A stretch of DNA of 64,000 nt, from assembly GCF_003751445.1 (NCBI RefSeq), contig NZ_RJUU01000002.1:868001-932000 (forward strand), given 5' to 3'. This document shows positions 54,990 through 64,000 of the stretch, piece by piece. How positions within the stretch are numbered: the stretch's first letter is position 1; every line of letters starts with the position of its first letter. The notes beneath the pieces are model-generated. The model did not search any database. It had not been told where the DNA came from and worked only from the letters and a program-made list of their open reading frames with translations. The translations under genes were made by a program, and so were the position numbers. The DNA is from Streptomyces sp. 840.1. GTDB lineage: Bacteria; Actinomycetota; Actinomycetes; Streptomycetales; Streptomycetaceae.

Positions 54990-57668
54990 GTGAAAGGGCA
55001 CTCGGCCGGCCGGAGACTGCGCGCACTCTACGGCGCTCGCACCGTGGCCGGACAGGTCTTCTTCACGACGCTGGGGATCGTGCTGCTGCTCGTGGCGGCG
55101 GCGGTCATCTCACTGGTGCTCCAGGGCCGACGCGACAGCGCGCACGAGGCCGAGGCCCGTTCGATGAGCGTGGCGCAGTCCTTCGCCAACGCACCGGGCA
55201 CCGCTGCGGCGCTGGACAGCAGGAACCCCACCGCCGTACTGCAACCACAGGCGGAGAGGGTCCGGGAGCGCACCGGGGTGGAGTCCATCGTGGTCGCCGG
55301 GACCAATGGGATCCGCTACACCCACCCCGACCGCGAACTGATCGGCAAGCACATCATCGGCCCGTACAAGGAAGCCCTGGAAGGCCAGGCCTTCACCCGC
55401 ACCTTCACCACGAGCCGCGGCCCCGCGGTCGTCTCGCTGGCCCCTGTCCTGCGGCGCGAGGGAACGGTCGCCGGGCTGGTCTCCGTGGCCATCACGGTCG
55501 AGACCGTGAACGCCGTGGCCGAACCGAGCATCCCCTTCGCCATCGGCACCGCCGTGGGCGCACTGGTCCTCACGACGGGCGCCGCCGCCCTGGTGAGCCG
55601 TCGGCTGGGCCGCCAGACACACGGTCTCGGCGCGGCCGAGATGACCCGGATGTACGAGCACCACGACGCGGTGTTGCACTCGGTCCGCGAGGGCGTCCTC
55701 ATCATCGGCGCCGAACACCGGCTGGTGCTCGCCAACGACGAGGCCCGAAGACTCCTCGGCCTGCCCGCCGACGCGGAGGGACGCGCCGTCACGGAGCTGG
55801 GCCTGGATCCGCGCACCGCCGAACTGCTGGCCTCCGGCCGGGCCGCCACGGACGAGGTGCGGCCGGCCGGGAACCGGCTGCTGGCCATCAACCTCCGCCC
55901 GACGGCCGAACGCGGCGGGCCCCCGGGCGTCGTGGCGACCTTGCGGGACACCACGGAACTGCGGGTCGTCACCGGCAGGGCGGAGACCGTGCGGGAGCGC
56001 CTGACGCTCCTGTACCGCGCCGGTGCCCGGATCGGCACCACCCTCGACGTCACCACGACCGCACGGGAACTCGCGGAGGTCTCCGCCCCCGGATTCGCCG
56101 ACTGCGCGACGGTCGACCTCGCGGACGCGGTGCTGCGCGGCGAGGAACCGGAGACACCCTCCGGCGACGTGATAGACGTACGGCGCACCGCCGTCTCCGG
56201 CACCGGCGAGGACCACCCCCTCTACCCGCTCGGCCGCGTCATCGGGTTCGTGCCCACCGAGGCCGAAGGAATCGGCAGCAGCAGCGGCCACACCTGGCTG
56301 GTGCCCGACCTGACCGCTTCCGAGCAGTGGCGGCAGTCCGACCCGGAGCAGGCCGCGAGAATCCTGGAGTACGGATTCCACTCGCTGCTCTCCGTACCGC
56401 TGCACGCGCGCGGTGTCATCCTCGGCATGGCCAACTTCTGGCGTGCGGAGAACGAGGAGCCCTTCGACGCCGAGGACCTGTCCTTCGCCGAGGAACTGGT
56501 GGCCCGCGCCGCCGTCAGCGTCGACAACGCCCGGCGCTACACCCGCGAGCACGAGATGGCCGTGACCCTGCAGCGCAGCCTGCTCCCGCGCGGGGTTCCC
56601 GAGCAGAACGCGCTGGACGTCGCCTTCCGCTACCTGCCGGCGCAGGCCGGGGTGGGCGGGGACTGGTTCGATGTGATCCCGCTGTCCGGCGCACGGGTCG
56701 CCCTCGTCGTGGGCGACGTCGTCGGGCACGGTCTGCACGCCGCCGCCACCATGGGCCGGCTGCGCACCACGGTGCACAACTTCTCCACGCTGGACCTGCC
56801 GCCCGACGAGCTCCTCGGACACCTCGACGAACTCGTCGCCCGGATCGACCAGGACGAGCAGGCCGACGGCGGCGTCGCGGTCACCGGGGCCACCTGCCTG
56901 TACGCGATCTACGACGCGGTGACCGGGCGCTGCTCGGTGGCCAGGGCAGGCCACCCCGGACCCGCCCTCGTACTGCCCGACGGCACCGTCGAGTTCCCCG
57001 ACATTCCGGCCGGTCTGCCTCTCGGGATCGGCGGGATGCCCTTCGAGACGGTCGAGCTGGACGTGCCCGAGGGAAGCCGGCTGGTCATGTACACGGACGG
57101 TCTGATCGAGCGGCGGGACCAGGACATCGACGAGGGCCTGGAGCAGCTGCGCCAGGCCCTGGCCGACCGCGACCGGACGCCGGAGGAGACCTGCGACGAC
57201 GTCCTGGAGGCCATGCTGCGTACCCGGCCGGGCGACGACGTCGCGCTTCTGGTGGCCCGCACCCGCACCCTGGACCCGGCCCGGCGCGTGCAGTGGGAGG
57301 TGGCACCGGACGCCTCCGCCGTCTCCGGCGTCCGTAAGGAGGCCACCCGGTGGCTCACCGACCAGGGGCTCGACGAGGAGGGTTTCGTCACCGAGCTGAT
57401 CCTCAGCGAGCTGGTCACCAACGCCATCCGCTACGGCTCCGAGCCCATCACCGTGCGTCTGCTGTACGACCGGGCGCTGATCTGCGAGGTGGCGGACTGC
57501 AGCAGCACCTCACCGCATCTGCGCTACGCCGCGACCACCGACGAGGGTGGACGGGGACTGTTCCTCGTCGCCCAGTTCGCGGAGCGCTGGGGCACCAGGT
57601 ACACCGCGCGCGGCAAGGTGATCTGGTCGGAGCAGACGCTCGGTCAGCCGGAACCGCCACCCGGATAG
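54990..57668 (+). CDS. Membrane sensor phosphatase/kinase: Cache-PAS-GAF-SpoIIE-HATPase
   Basis: An 892-residue signalling protein. Transmembrane helix 1 spans residues 20-45 (VFFTTLGIVLLLVAAAVISL). An extracellular Cache-type domain (50-175; SIVVAGTNGIRYTHPDRELIG, as in CitA/DcuS sensors) precedes helix 2 (about 180-205). Then come PAS (225-330; VREGVLIIGAEHRLVLANDE), GAF (345-520), the SpoIIE phosphatase (LQRSLLPRGVP, GGDWFDVIP, VVGDVVGHGLHAAATMG, MYTDGLIERR, DDVALLVAR) and a C-terminal RsbW-like HATPase (ELILSELVTNAIRYG, DEGGRGLFLVAQFAERWG). GTG 54990 is the likely start, though with a weak ribosome site. Opposing phosphatase and kinase modules suggest control of a sigma-factor partner switch by an external ligand. 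Confidence 0.9.
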   Translation: MKGHSAGRRLRALYGARTVAGQVFFTTLGIVLLLVAAAVISLVLQGRRDSAHEAEARSMSVAQSFANAPGTAAALDSRNPTAVLQPQAERVRERTGVESIVVAGTNGIRYTHPDRELIGKHIIGPYKEALEGQAFTRTFTTSRGPAVVSLAPVLRREGTVAGLVSVAITVETVNAVAEPSIPFAIGTAVGALVLTTGAAALVSRRLGRQTHGLGAAEMTRMYEHHDAVLHSVREGVLIIGAEHRLVLANDEARRLLGLPADAEGRAVTELGLDPRTAELLASGRAATDEVRPAGNRLLAINLRPTAERGGPPGVVATLRDTTELRVVTGRAETVRERLTLLYRAGARIGTTLDVTTTARELAEVSAPGFADCATVDLADAVLRGEEPETPSGDVIDVRRTAVSGTGEDHPLYPLGRVIGFVPTEAEGIGSSSGHTWLVPDLTASEQWRQSDPEQAARILEYGFHSLLSVPLHARGVILGMANFWRAENEEPFDAEDLSFAEELVARAAVSVDNARRYTREHEMAVTLQRSLLPRGVPEQNALDVAFRYLPAQAGVGGDWFDVIPLSGARVALVVGDVVGHGLHAAATMGRLRTTVHNFSTLDLPPDELLGHLDELVARIDQDEQADGGVAVTGATCLYAIYDAVTGRCSVARAGHPGPALVLPDGTVEFPDIPAGLPLGIGGMPFETVELDVPEGSRLVMYTDGLIERRDQDIDEGLEQLRQALADRDRTPEETCDDVLEAMLRTRPGDDVALLVARTRTLDPARRVQWEVAPDASAVSGVRKEATRWLTDQGLDEEGFVTELILSELVTNAIRYGSEPITVRLLYDRALICEVADCSSTSPHLRYAATTDEGGRGLFLVAQFAERWGTRYTARGKVIWSEQTLGQPEPPPG

Positions 57669-57686
57669 GCACGCCCCGACGGCGAC

Positions 57687-57717
57687 GCGGGGCCCGGCAG
57701 CAGTTGCCGGGCCCCGC
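57687..57717. terminator. Bidirectional terminator, sensor phosphatase / beta-helix gene
   Basis: GCGGGGCCCGGCA (57687-57699), loop GCAGT, TGCCGGGCCCCGC (57705-57717): a perfect 13-bp stem between convergent stops. Confidence 0.88.
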
Positions 57718-57743
57718 GCCGTCCGTTCACCTCATGAGCGGTG

Positions 57744-59927
<2,184 letters not shown>

Positions 59928-59972
59928 GAGGAAGTCTCCTGAGTCGCGGTACGGGTGCACGACACGAAGTCG

Positions 59973-59984
59973 GAGAGCGCTCTC
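59973..59984. promoter_or_regulatory. LacI-type operator before the beta-helix gene
   Basis: GAGAGCGCTCTC is a perfect 12-bp palindrome with the central GAGCGCTC core of LacI-family operators such as the Streptomyces CebR site, inside a wider CGGAGAG...CTCCG context. It lies in the leader of the minus-strand gene, 46 bases from its ATG. Confidence 0.65.
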
Positions 59985-60344
59985 TCCGACCGATAGGGAT
60001 ACTTCTGCCTCCGTTCCCCGCACGTCAATAGGTGTGCAACACCCGCTTGGCAAGGCGTCATTGAGAACAAGAGTTGATGACGGATATCTCGCGGTTGACC
60101 AGGTTCGGCACGCCTTCGCGGCTTCGGCGCCGCAGATCTGACGCAGCGTCGATTCAGATGATGATGGTGCGTACACATGGAGTGACTGAAGCAGCGCGCG
60201 CCGTTGCCACCGCAACGCGGCGCGGCCCCGAGGCGCATGGGGCGGGGCGGAGGATCTGCGCACCGGAGGCCACCGCGCCTGTTACCGGACATCTTGCCGA
60301 CGACCCGGGGACAGCGGGCGTGAGTGCTCGCTATCCTCCGGGGC

Positions 60345-60404
60345 ATGAGCCGTGAGCATGGCACGCGCGGCGCCCTTGACCAGGCGCGATGGTGGTTGCG
60401 GTGA
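60345..60404 (+). CDS. 19-codon upstream ORF, probably leaderless, coupled to the XRE gene
   Basis: ATG 60345 to TGA 60402-60404 encodes MSREHGTRGALDQARWWLR. TATCCT (60332-60337) is seven bases before the ATG, as expected if transcription begins at the start codon. Its stop overlaps GTG 60401 of the regulator (GTGA). The two consecutive Trp codons near the end could make it a sensing leader. Translation is unproven. Confidence 0.45.
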   Translation: MSREHGTRGALDQARWWLR

Positions 60405-61849
60405 GCGGGGGGACGGGCTCGGCGCCGGCCGGGCCCGGTGGCGCGGAGGCCTGGAGATCCTTCGGGCTCCGGCTGCGCCAGTGGCGGCGGCGGGCCGGGC
60501 TGACGCAGGCTCAGGTGGGTGCCCGCGTCGGCTACGACCACACCGCCATCAGCAAACTCGAACACGGCAGCCGCCGGACGCCGCTTCCCCTGGCACGCAG
60601 GCTGGACGACCTGCTGATGGCGGGCGGCGACCTGCTGGCCGCCTGCGAGGCGGCCGAGGCGCGGGAGGCCGCGTCGGCCACGGGCGGGACGCCCGGCGGT
60701 CCGCCCCCGGCCGCCCCGGTCCGCCGGGGGCCGCTGCCCGGCGAGCCCGCCGGCGGCGCGCTCCTCTCGATGCTGCCACCGGGAACCGCGCTGCCCACCC
60801 GCCTGCCGGCCTACGGTCTGGCCTGCCCGGTGCACGGCCGGAACGGCTGCGCCGTACCCGCGCTGGTCGATGTCGCCGAACTGCACTCCGCCTTCTGCGC
60901 CTTGGGCCCGGATGCCTCTTCCCGCCCCGCGCTGGACACCGAGACCATGCACGCGCTGACCGCACTGCTGGCCGTCTGCCTGCGCGCCGACGAGGAGCGC
61001 GGCTGGCCGGGAGCGACCGCGGTCGTCGAGCGCACACTGCACGCGATGCTGCGGTGGATGGTGCTGCCCTCGGCCCCCTACCAGCAGCAACTCGCCCCAC
61101 TGGCAGCCGAGTACGCGCAGTCGGCCGGCTGTCTGCGGCTGCTGTGGGGACGCAACGGCACCGCGATGGCCTGGCTCGACCGCTCGCTGCTCTGGTCCGC
61201 GATGGCCGGTCATGTGGGGACCGAGGTCGCCGCGCTGAGCGACATGAGCACCCTGGCCCGGCTGGAGGGCGACGGGCCGTCGGCGCTGGCGTACGGCGGA
61301 GCCATCGGACAGGCCGCGGCGGGCCGGCCCTGGGCGGGGGCCCTGAGCGACCTGTACCAGGCACGCGGACACGCGGTCCGGGGGGACGCCGTGCGGACCC
61401 TGAGGCACATCGACCGTGCCTGGTCCCAGCTGGACCGTGTCGAGGAGCGGGACGAGACGGAGGCCCCCTGGCTCTCCGTGGCCTCGGTGCGGCTGCGGGT
61501 GGAGTCGGGCGCGGCCGGTGCGCTGCGCGATCTCGCGGTGGCCACCGGGGACCGCCGGTTCGCCCTGCGCGCGGTCGGGGCGATCGGCACCGCACTCGGA
61601 CTGCTGCCTTCCGGCATGCTCTCGGCCCGGATGCTGTTCCTGGCCCGGATGGCCGACGCCCACGCCTGCGCGGGCGACCTGTCGGCGGCCCAGGCCGTGG
61701 CAGCTCCGGTGCTCGACACCACCGAGGTGACGCCGTCGACCCTGCTCGGCCAGGAACTGCGCGGACTGCACGGCAGGCTGGCGGGCCGTGGCGCCGGACG
61801 CCCCGAGACCGAGGACTTCGTCCGCAGACTGGCCGCGGTGGTCCGCTGA
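60401..61849 (+). CDS. XRE-family regulator with large helical C-terminus
   Basis: About 482 residues. The N-terminal helix-turn-helix (residues 20-72) includes LRLRQWRRRAGLTQAQVGAR, then HTAISKLEHGSRRTPLPLAR. A flexible Gly/Pro/Ala linker follows (residues 88-115). The remaining 360 residues are helical and TPR-like (MAWLDRSLLWSAMAGHVGTE; SALAYGGAIGQAAAGRP), similar in plan to the regulator of the TIR operon but not closely alike. I favour GTG 60401 because it overlaps the stop of a 19-codon leader ORF; ATG 60389 is the alternative. It is followed by a hairpin and a convergent aminopeptidase. Targets are unknown. Confidence 0.85.
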   Translation: MSGGTGSAPAGPGGAEAWRSFGLRLRQWRRRAGLTQAQVGARVGYDHTAISKLEHGSRRTPLPLARRLDDLLMAGGDLLAACEAAEAREAASATGGTPGGPPPAAPVRRGPLPGEPAGGALLSMLPPGTALPTRLPAYGLACPVHGRNGCAVPALVDVAELHSAFCALGPDASSRPALDTETMHALTALLAVCLRADEERGWPGATAVVERTLHAMLRWMVLPSAPYQQQLAPLAAEYAQSAGCLRLLWGRNGTAMAWLDRSLLWSAMAGHVGTEVAALSDMSTLARLEGDGPSALAYGGAIGQAAAGRPWAGALSDLYQARGHAVRGDAVRTLRHIDRAWSQLDRVEERDETEAPWLSVASVRLRVESGAAGALRDLAVATGDRRFALRAVGAIGTALGLLPSGMLSARMLFLARMADAHACAGDLSAAQAVAAPVLDTTEVTPSTLLGQELRGLHGRLAGRGAGRPETEDFVRRLAAVVR

Positions 61850-61930
61850 GCCGTCCGGCCAACGCTGCCGGCCCGGCGCCGGGCCGCGGTCCCTCGCAAC
61901 GCCGGACCGGGGCGGCCCGCCGCAACGCCG

Positions 61931-61961
61931 GGGGCGGGGCGTGTCGTCCACGCCCCGCCCC
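61931..61961. terminator. Bidirectional terminator, XRE / aminopeptidase
   Basis: GGGGCGGGGCGTG (61931-61943), loop TCGTC, CACGCCCCGCCCC (61949-61961): a perfect 13-bp stem between convergent genes. Confidence 0.87.
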
Positions 61962-61978
61962 GGCCCCCCGATCCCGGA

Positions 61979-64000
61979 TCAGCTCACGTCGAGCGCGACG
62001 TCGTCCACGACGAAGCTGGTCTGCAGGTAGGCGTCCTCCTTACTGGTGAACCCCAGCGTGACCGTCTGTCCCGAGGCGGAGCCGACGTCGAAGCTCTGCT
62101 GGACGTACCCGCTGCCCGCGTCGAGATTCGAGTACGTGGCCAGCGTCCGCGTCCCCAGCTTGACGGTGAACGTGTCGTAGGCGCTCGCGTCGGCCGCCGA
62201 CTCGTCGGTGTCGGTGCGCAGGAAGAACGACAGCCTGTAGGTCGAGCAGCCTGCGGGGACGGTCAGTGACTGCGAGGCGCTGTCACTGTGGGTGCTGCCC
62301 CAGCCGCCGAACCAGGCCTGGTAGGCGCCCGTGTGCGCCGGCTTCTCCGACGTCCGGTTGTTGATGACCCCGTCCGTCTGGGTCCATGGCGCCGTGCCGT
62401 TCTCGAAGCCGCCGTTGGCCACGACCTGCCGCGCCTGGCAGTTGCCGCCACCGCCGACGACCAGCGAGTAGGTGGTGGTGTGGGTGGCGGTGCCCGTCGC
62501 GGTCACCGTGAGCGTGTACGTGCCTGCGGTGGCCTGGGCCCCCGCCGACACGGTCATCGTCGAGGACGATCCCGACTGCACGGTCGCCGGGGCGAAGGAG
62601 ACGGTGACCCCGTTCGGCGCGCCGGAGGCGGTCAGGCGGACGCTCTGTCCGGAACCGCTGGTGGTGGCCGTGGACACGGTCGCGGTCGCCGAGGCGCCCG
62701 GCTGCACGTTGCCGGACACCGGGTTCACCGAGACGGAGAAGTCGTCGGCCGGTGCGGTGGTGCCGACCGCCGTCTTCCACACCGTGTAGGCGACACCGTC
62801 GGCGCTGCGGTCGAGCGCGGTCGCGCTGATGTTGGCGGTGGTGTCACACGACTGGTGGTAGCACGGATCGTACGAACGACCTGCCGTTCCGCCCCACTTG
62901 GCGGCCTGGGCCGAGGTCTTCGTGTCGCTCGCGCCGGTCGCGTAGCCCGAGGTGGCGATCCCGCCCTGCTGGAAGGAGTAGTCGTCGGAGCGCCCCTGGC
63001 CCTCGACGTTCTCCTCCGGGGCGAGGCCGAGCGAGGCCCAGTACTCCTTCATCGGGGCCGAGGCGGCCGAGTTGAGGTTGTTGATGAAGTAGCCGCCGTT
63101 GGTGGAGGCGATCATGTCGAAGTTGTAGTACGCGCTGATGGCTGTGCGCTGGGCGGCGGTGAGCTGGCCGACGTAGTACTGGGAGCCCTGCAGGCCCTGT
63201 TCCTCGCCGTTCCACCAGGCGAAGCGGACGTGCTTGGTCATCGTCGGGTTCTGCTGGGCCAGCGCGAGCGCGTTCTCCAGCAGGGTGGCGGAGCCGGAGC
63301 CGTTGTCATTGATCCCGGGTCCGGCGCTGACGCTGTCCAGGTGGGCGCCGAACATCACGGTCCTGTCCGCCGGACCGCCCGGCCAGTCCGCGATGAGGTT
63401 CTTGCCCGCGTAGGTGCAGCTGCCGCAGGTCTGCTCGCTGACGGTGAAACCGGCCGCCTGGAGCTTGCCCTTCACATAGGCGAGCGAAGCGGTGTACCCG
63501 GCGCTGCCGGCCCGGCGGTTGCCGCCGTTCTGCGAGGCGATGGTACTGAGCTGCGAGAGGTGCGCCTGCACATTGGCGACGCTGATGTCGGGCGGCGTGC
63601 CGCCCGGTGTGCCGCCGCCGTTGCTGATGGTCAGCGTGTACTGCGCGGTGTGTTCCTGGGTGCCGGCGCCCTTCACGGTGAGCGTGTAGGTCCCGGGCGC
63701 CGCGGCCGAGGTCGTCGAGACGGTCATGGCCGAGGTCGCGCCCGACTGCACGGCGGACGGGCTGAAGGAGACGGACACCCCGCTCGGCTGACCGGTCGCG
63801 GACAGGTTCACCGTCTGCGCGCTGCCGGAGCTGACGGTCGTCCTGACCGTGGCTGTCACGGAGCTGCCGGGCTTCACCGAGCCGGTGGCCGGGTCCAGCG
63901 ACATGGAGAAGTCGTTGTTGCCGCTCGGGGTGCAGGTCGGGTCACCGCTCTGCGCGGGCACGCTGACGGCGTCCCAGGCCGCCTTCGTCCGGTTGAACAG
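61979..64000 (-). CDS. Secreted M28 aminopeptidase with accessory domains (partial, N-terminus outside)
   Basis: 674 codons are present and the frame is open at the window edge, so the N-terminus and any signal peptide are missing. The catalytic part is an M28 zinc aminopeptidase like Streptomyces aminopeptidase [21 protein letters not shown] (HxD and bridging Asp), [15 protein letters not shown] (catalytic and ligand Glu), FDMIAS and PCYHQSCD. Two similar beta domains flank it ([20 protein letters not shown] before, [20 protein letters not shown] after). A C-terminal carbohydrate-binding-like sandwich follows ([20 protein letters not shown] to the stop). The first visible residues, [15 protein letters not shown], look like the end of yet another domain, possibly a second peptidase. 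Confidence 0.92.
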   Translation of the reverse strand: MFNRTKAAWDAVSVPAQSGDPTCTPSGNNDFSMSLDPATGSVKPGSSVTATVRTTVSSGSAQTVNLSATGQPSGVSVSFSPSAVQSGATSAMTVSTTSAAAPGTYTLTVKGAGTQEHTAQYTLTISNGGGTPGGTPPDISVANVQAHLSQLSTIASQNGGNRRAGSAGYTASLAYVKGKLQAAGFTVSEQTCGSCTYAGKNLIADWPGGPADRTVMFGAHLDSVSAGPGINDNGSGSATLLENALALAQQNPTMTKHVRFAWWNGEEQGLQGSQYYVGQLTAAQRTAISAYYNFDMIASTNGGYFINNLNSAASAPMKEYWASLGLAPEENVEGQGRSDDYSFQQGGIATSGYATGASDTKTSAQAAKWGGTAGRSYDPCYHQSCDTTANISATALDRSADGVAYTVWKTAVGTTAPADDFSVSVNPVSGNVQPGASATATVSTATTSGSGQSVRLTASGAPNGVTVSFAPATVQSGSSSTMTVSAGAQATAGTYTLTVTATGTATHTTTYSLVVGGGGNCQARQVVANGGFENGTAPWTQTDGVINNRTSEKPAHTGAYQAWFGGWGSTHSDSASQSLTVPAGCSTYRLSFFLRTDTDESAADASAYDTFTVKLGTRTLATYSNLDAGSGYVQQSFDVGSASGQTVTLGFTSKEDAYLQTSFVVDDVALDVS

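Noticed and set aside
60352..62049. A 565-codon open frame overlapping the XRE gene
   Set aside because: Its Arg/Gly/Pro-dominated translation shows no fold, and the overlapping frame has a clear helix-turn-helix and normal codon use.

Overview
The window looks like chromosomal DNA from a Streptomyces-type actinomycete. Base composition is very GC-rich, codon third positions are almost all G or C, and GTG and TTG starts are common. Gene content fits too: a KatG/Fur pair, TerB/TerD proteins, GH92 mannosidase, SpoIIE-type phosphatases, a c-di-AMP riboswitch before a LysM transglycosylase, and XRE regulators. No tRNA, rRNA, insertion sequence or CRISPR array was seen.

1-14.3 kb is the end of a siderophore locus. 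It holds the tail of a binding protein, two FecCD permeases, an ATPase, a 3,326-residue NRPS and an MFS exporter, all on + and mostly joined by 4-base stop/start overlaps. The NRPS reads C-A-T-E-C-A-T-E-C. Its first C domain is EntF-like (aryl-acid type), both modules epimerise, and it ends in a C domain with no thioesterase. The rest of the assembly line must lie outside the window, probably upstream.

14.25-19.9 kb is the most interesting part: a five-gene minus-strand operon. In transcription order it encodes an XRE/TPR-like regulator, a TIR-domain protein, a P-loop protein with an altered Walker A motif, a two-helix membrane protein and a 160-residue protein. The TIR tail and the last protein both carry a motif resembling the RHIM-like bacterial amyloid signalling sequences. 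The TIR tail and the P-loop protein share a second glycine/HTG motif. I read this as a candidate TIR-effector immune or cell-death system, undescribed as far as I can tell.

20-26.2 kb has a HEAT-like protein, an asparagine synthetase and a two-gene operon of unknown function with a GNNR motif. 26.5-29.5 kb is a divergent Fur-family regulator/katG pair with a 7-1-7 palindrome, a clear promoter and alternative hairpins in the katG leader. 29.6-37.7 kb has a secreted GH92 mannosidase, terB/terD/terD, a BlaI-M56 peptidase pair and an esterase. 37.7-42.5 kb has a HelD/HelR-type helicase with a 40-bp palindrome at its promoter, a GNAT enzyme, a DUF998 membrane protein with a probably leaderless transcript, a nitrobindin-like protein and a hydrolase remnant.

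42.5-64 kb holds cell-surface, redox and signalling genes: a c-di-AMP riboswitch and LysM/SLT protein, an FG-GAP protein, a DapB-like/AhpD-like pair, a cholesterol oxidase, two tiny stress-type proteins, two multi-domain SpoIIE phosphatases, a geranylgeranyl-reductase-like flavoprotein, a potassium channel, a secreted beta-helix protein behind a LacI-type operator, an XRE regulator behind a 19-codon upstream ORF, and an M28 aminopeptidase cut by the window end. Seven convergent or gene-end hairpins mark transcription boundaries.

All family calls come from reading motifs by eye, without database searches. Most coding boundaries are firm. Regulatory sites are inferred from symmetry and spacing.
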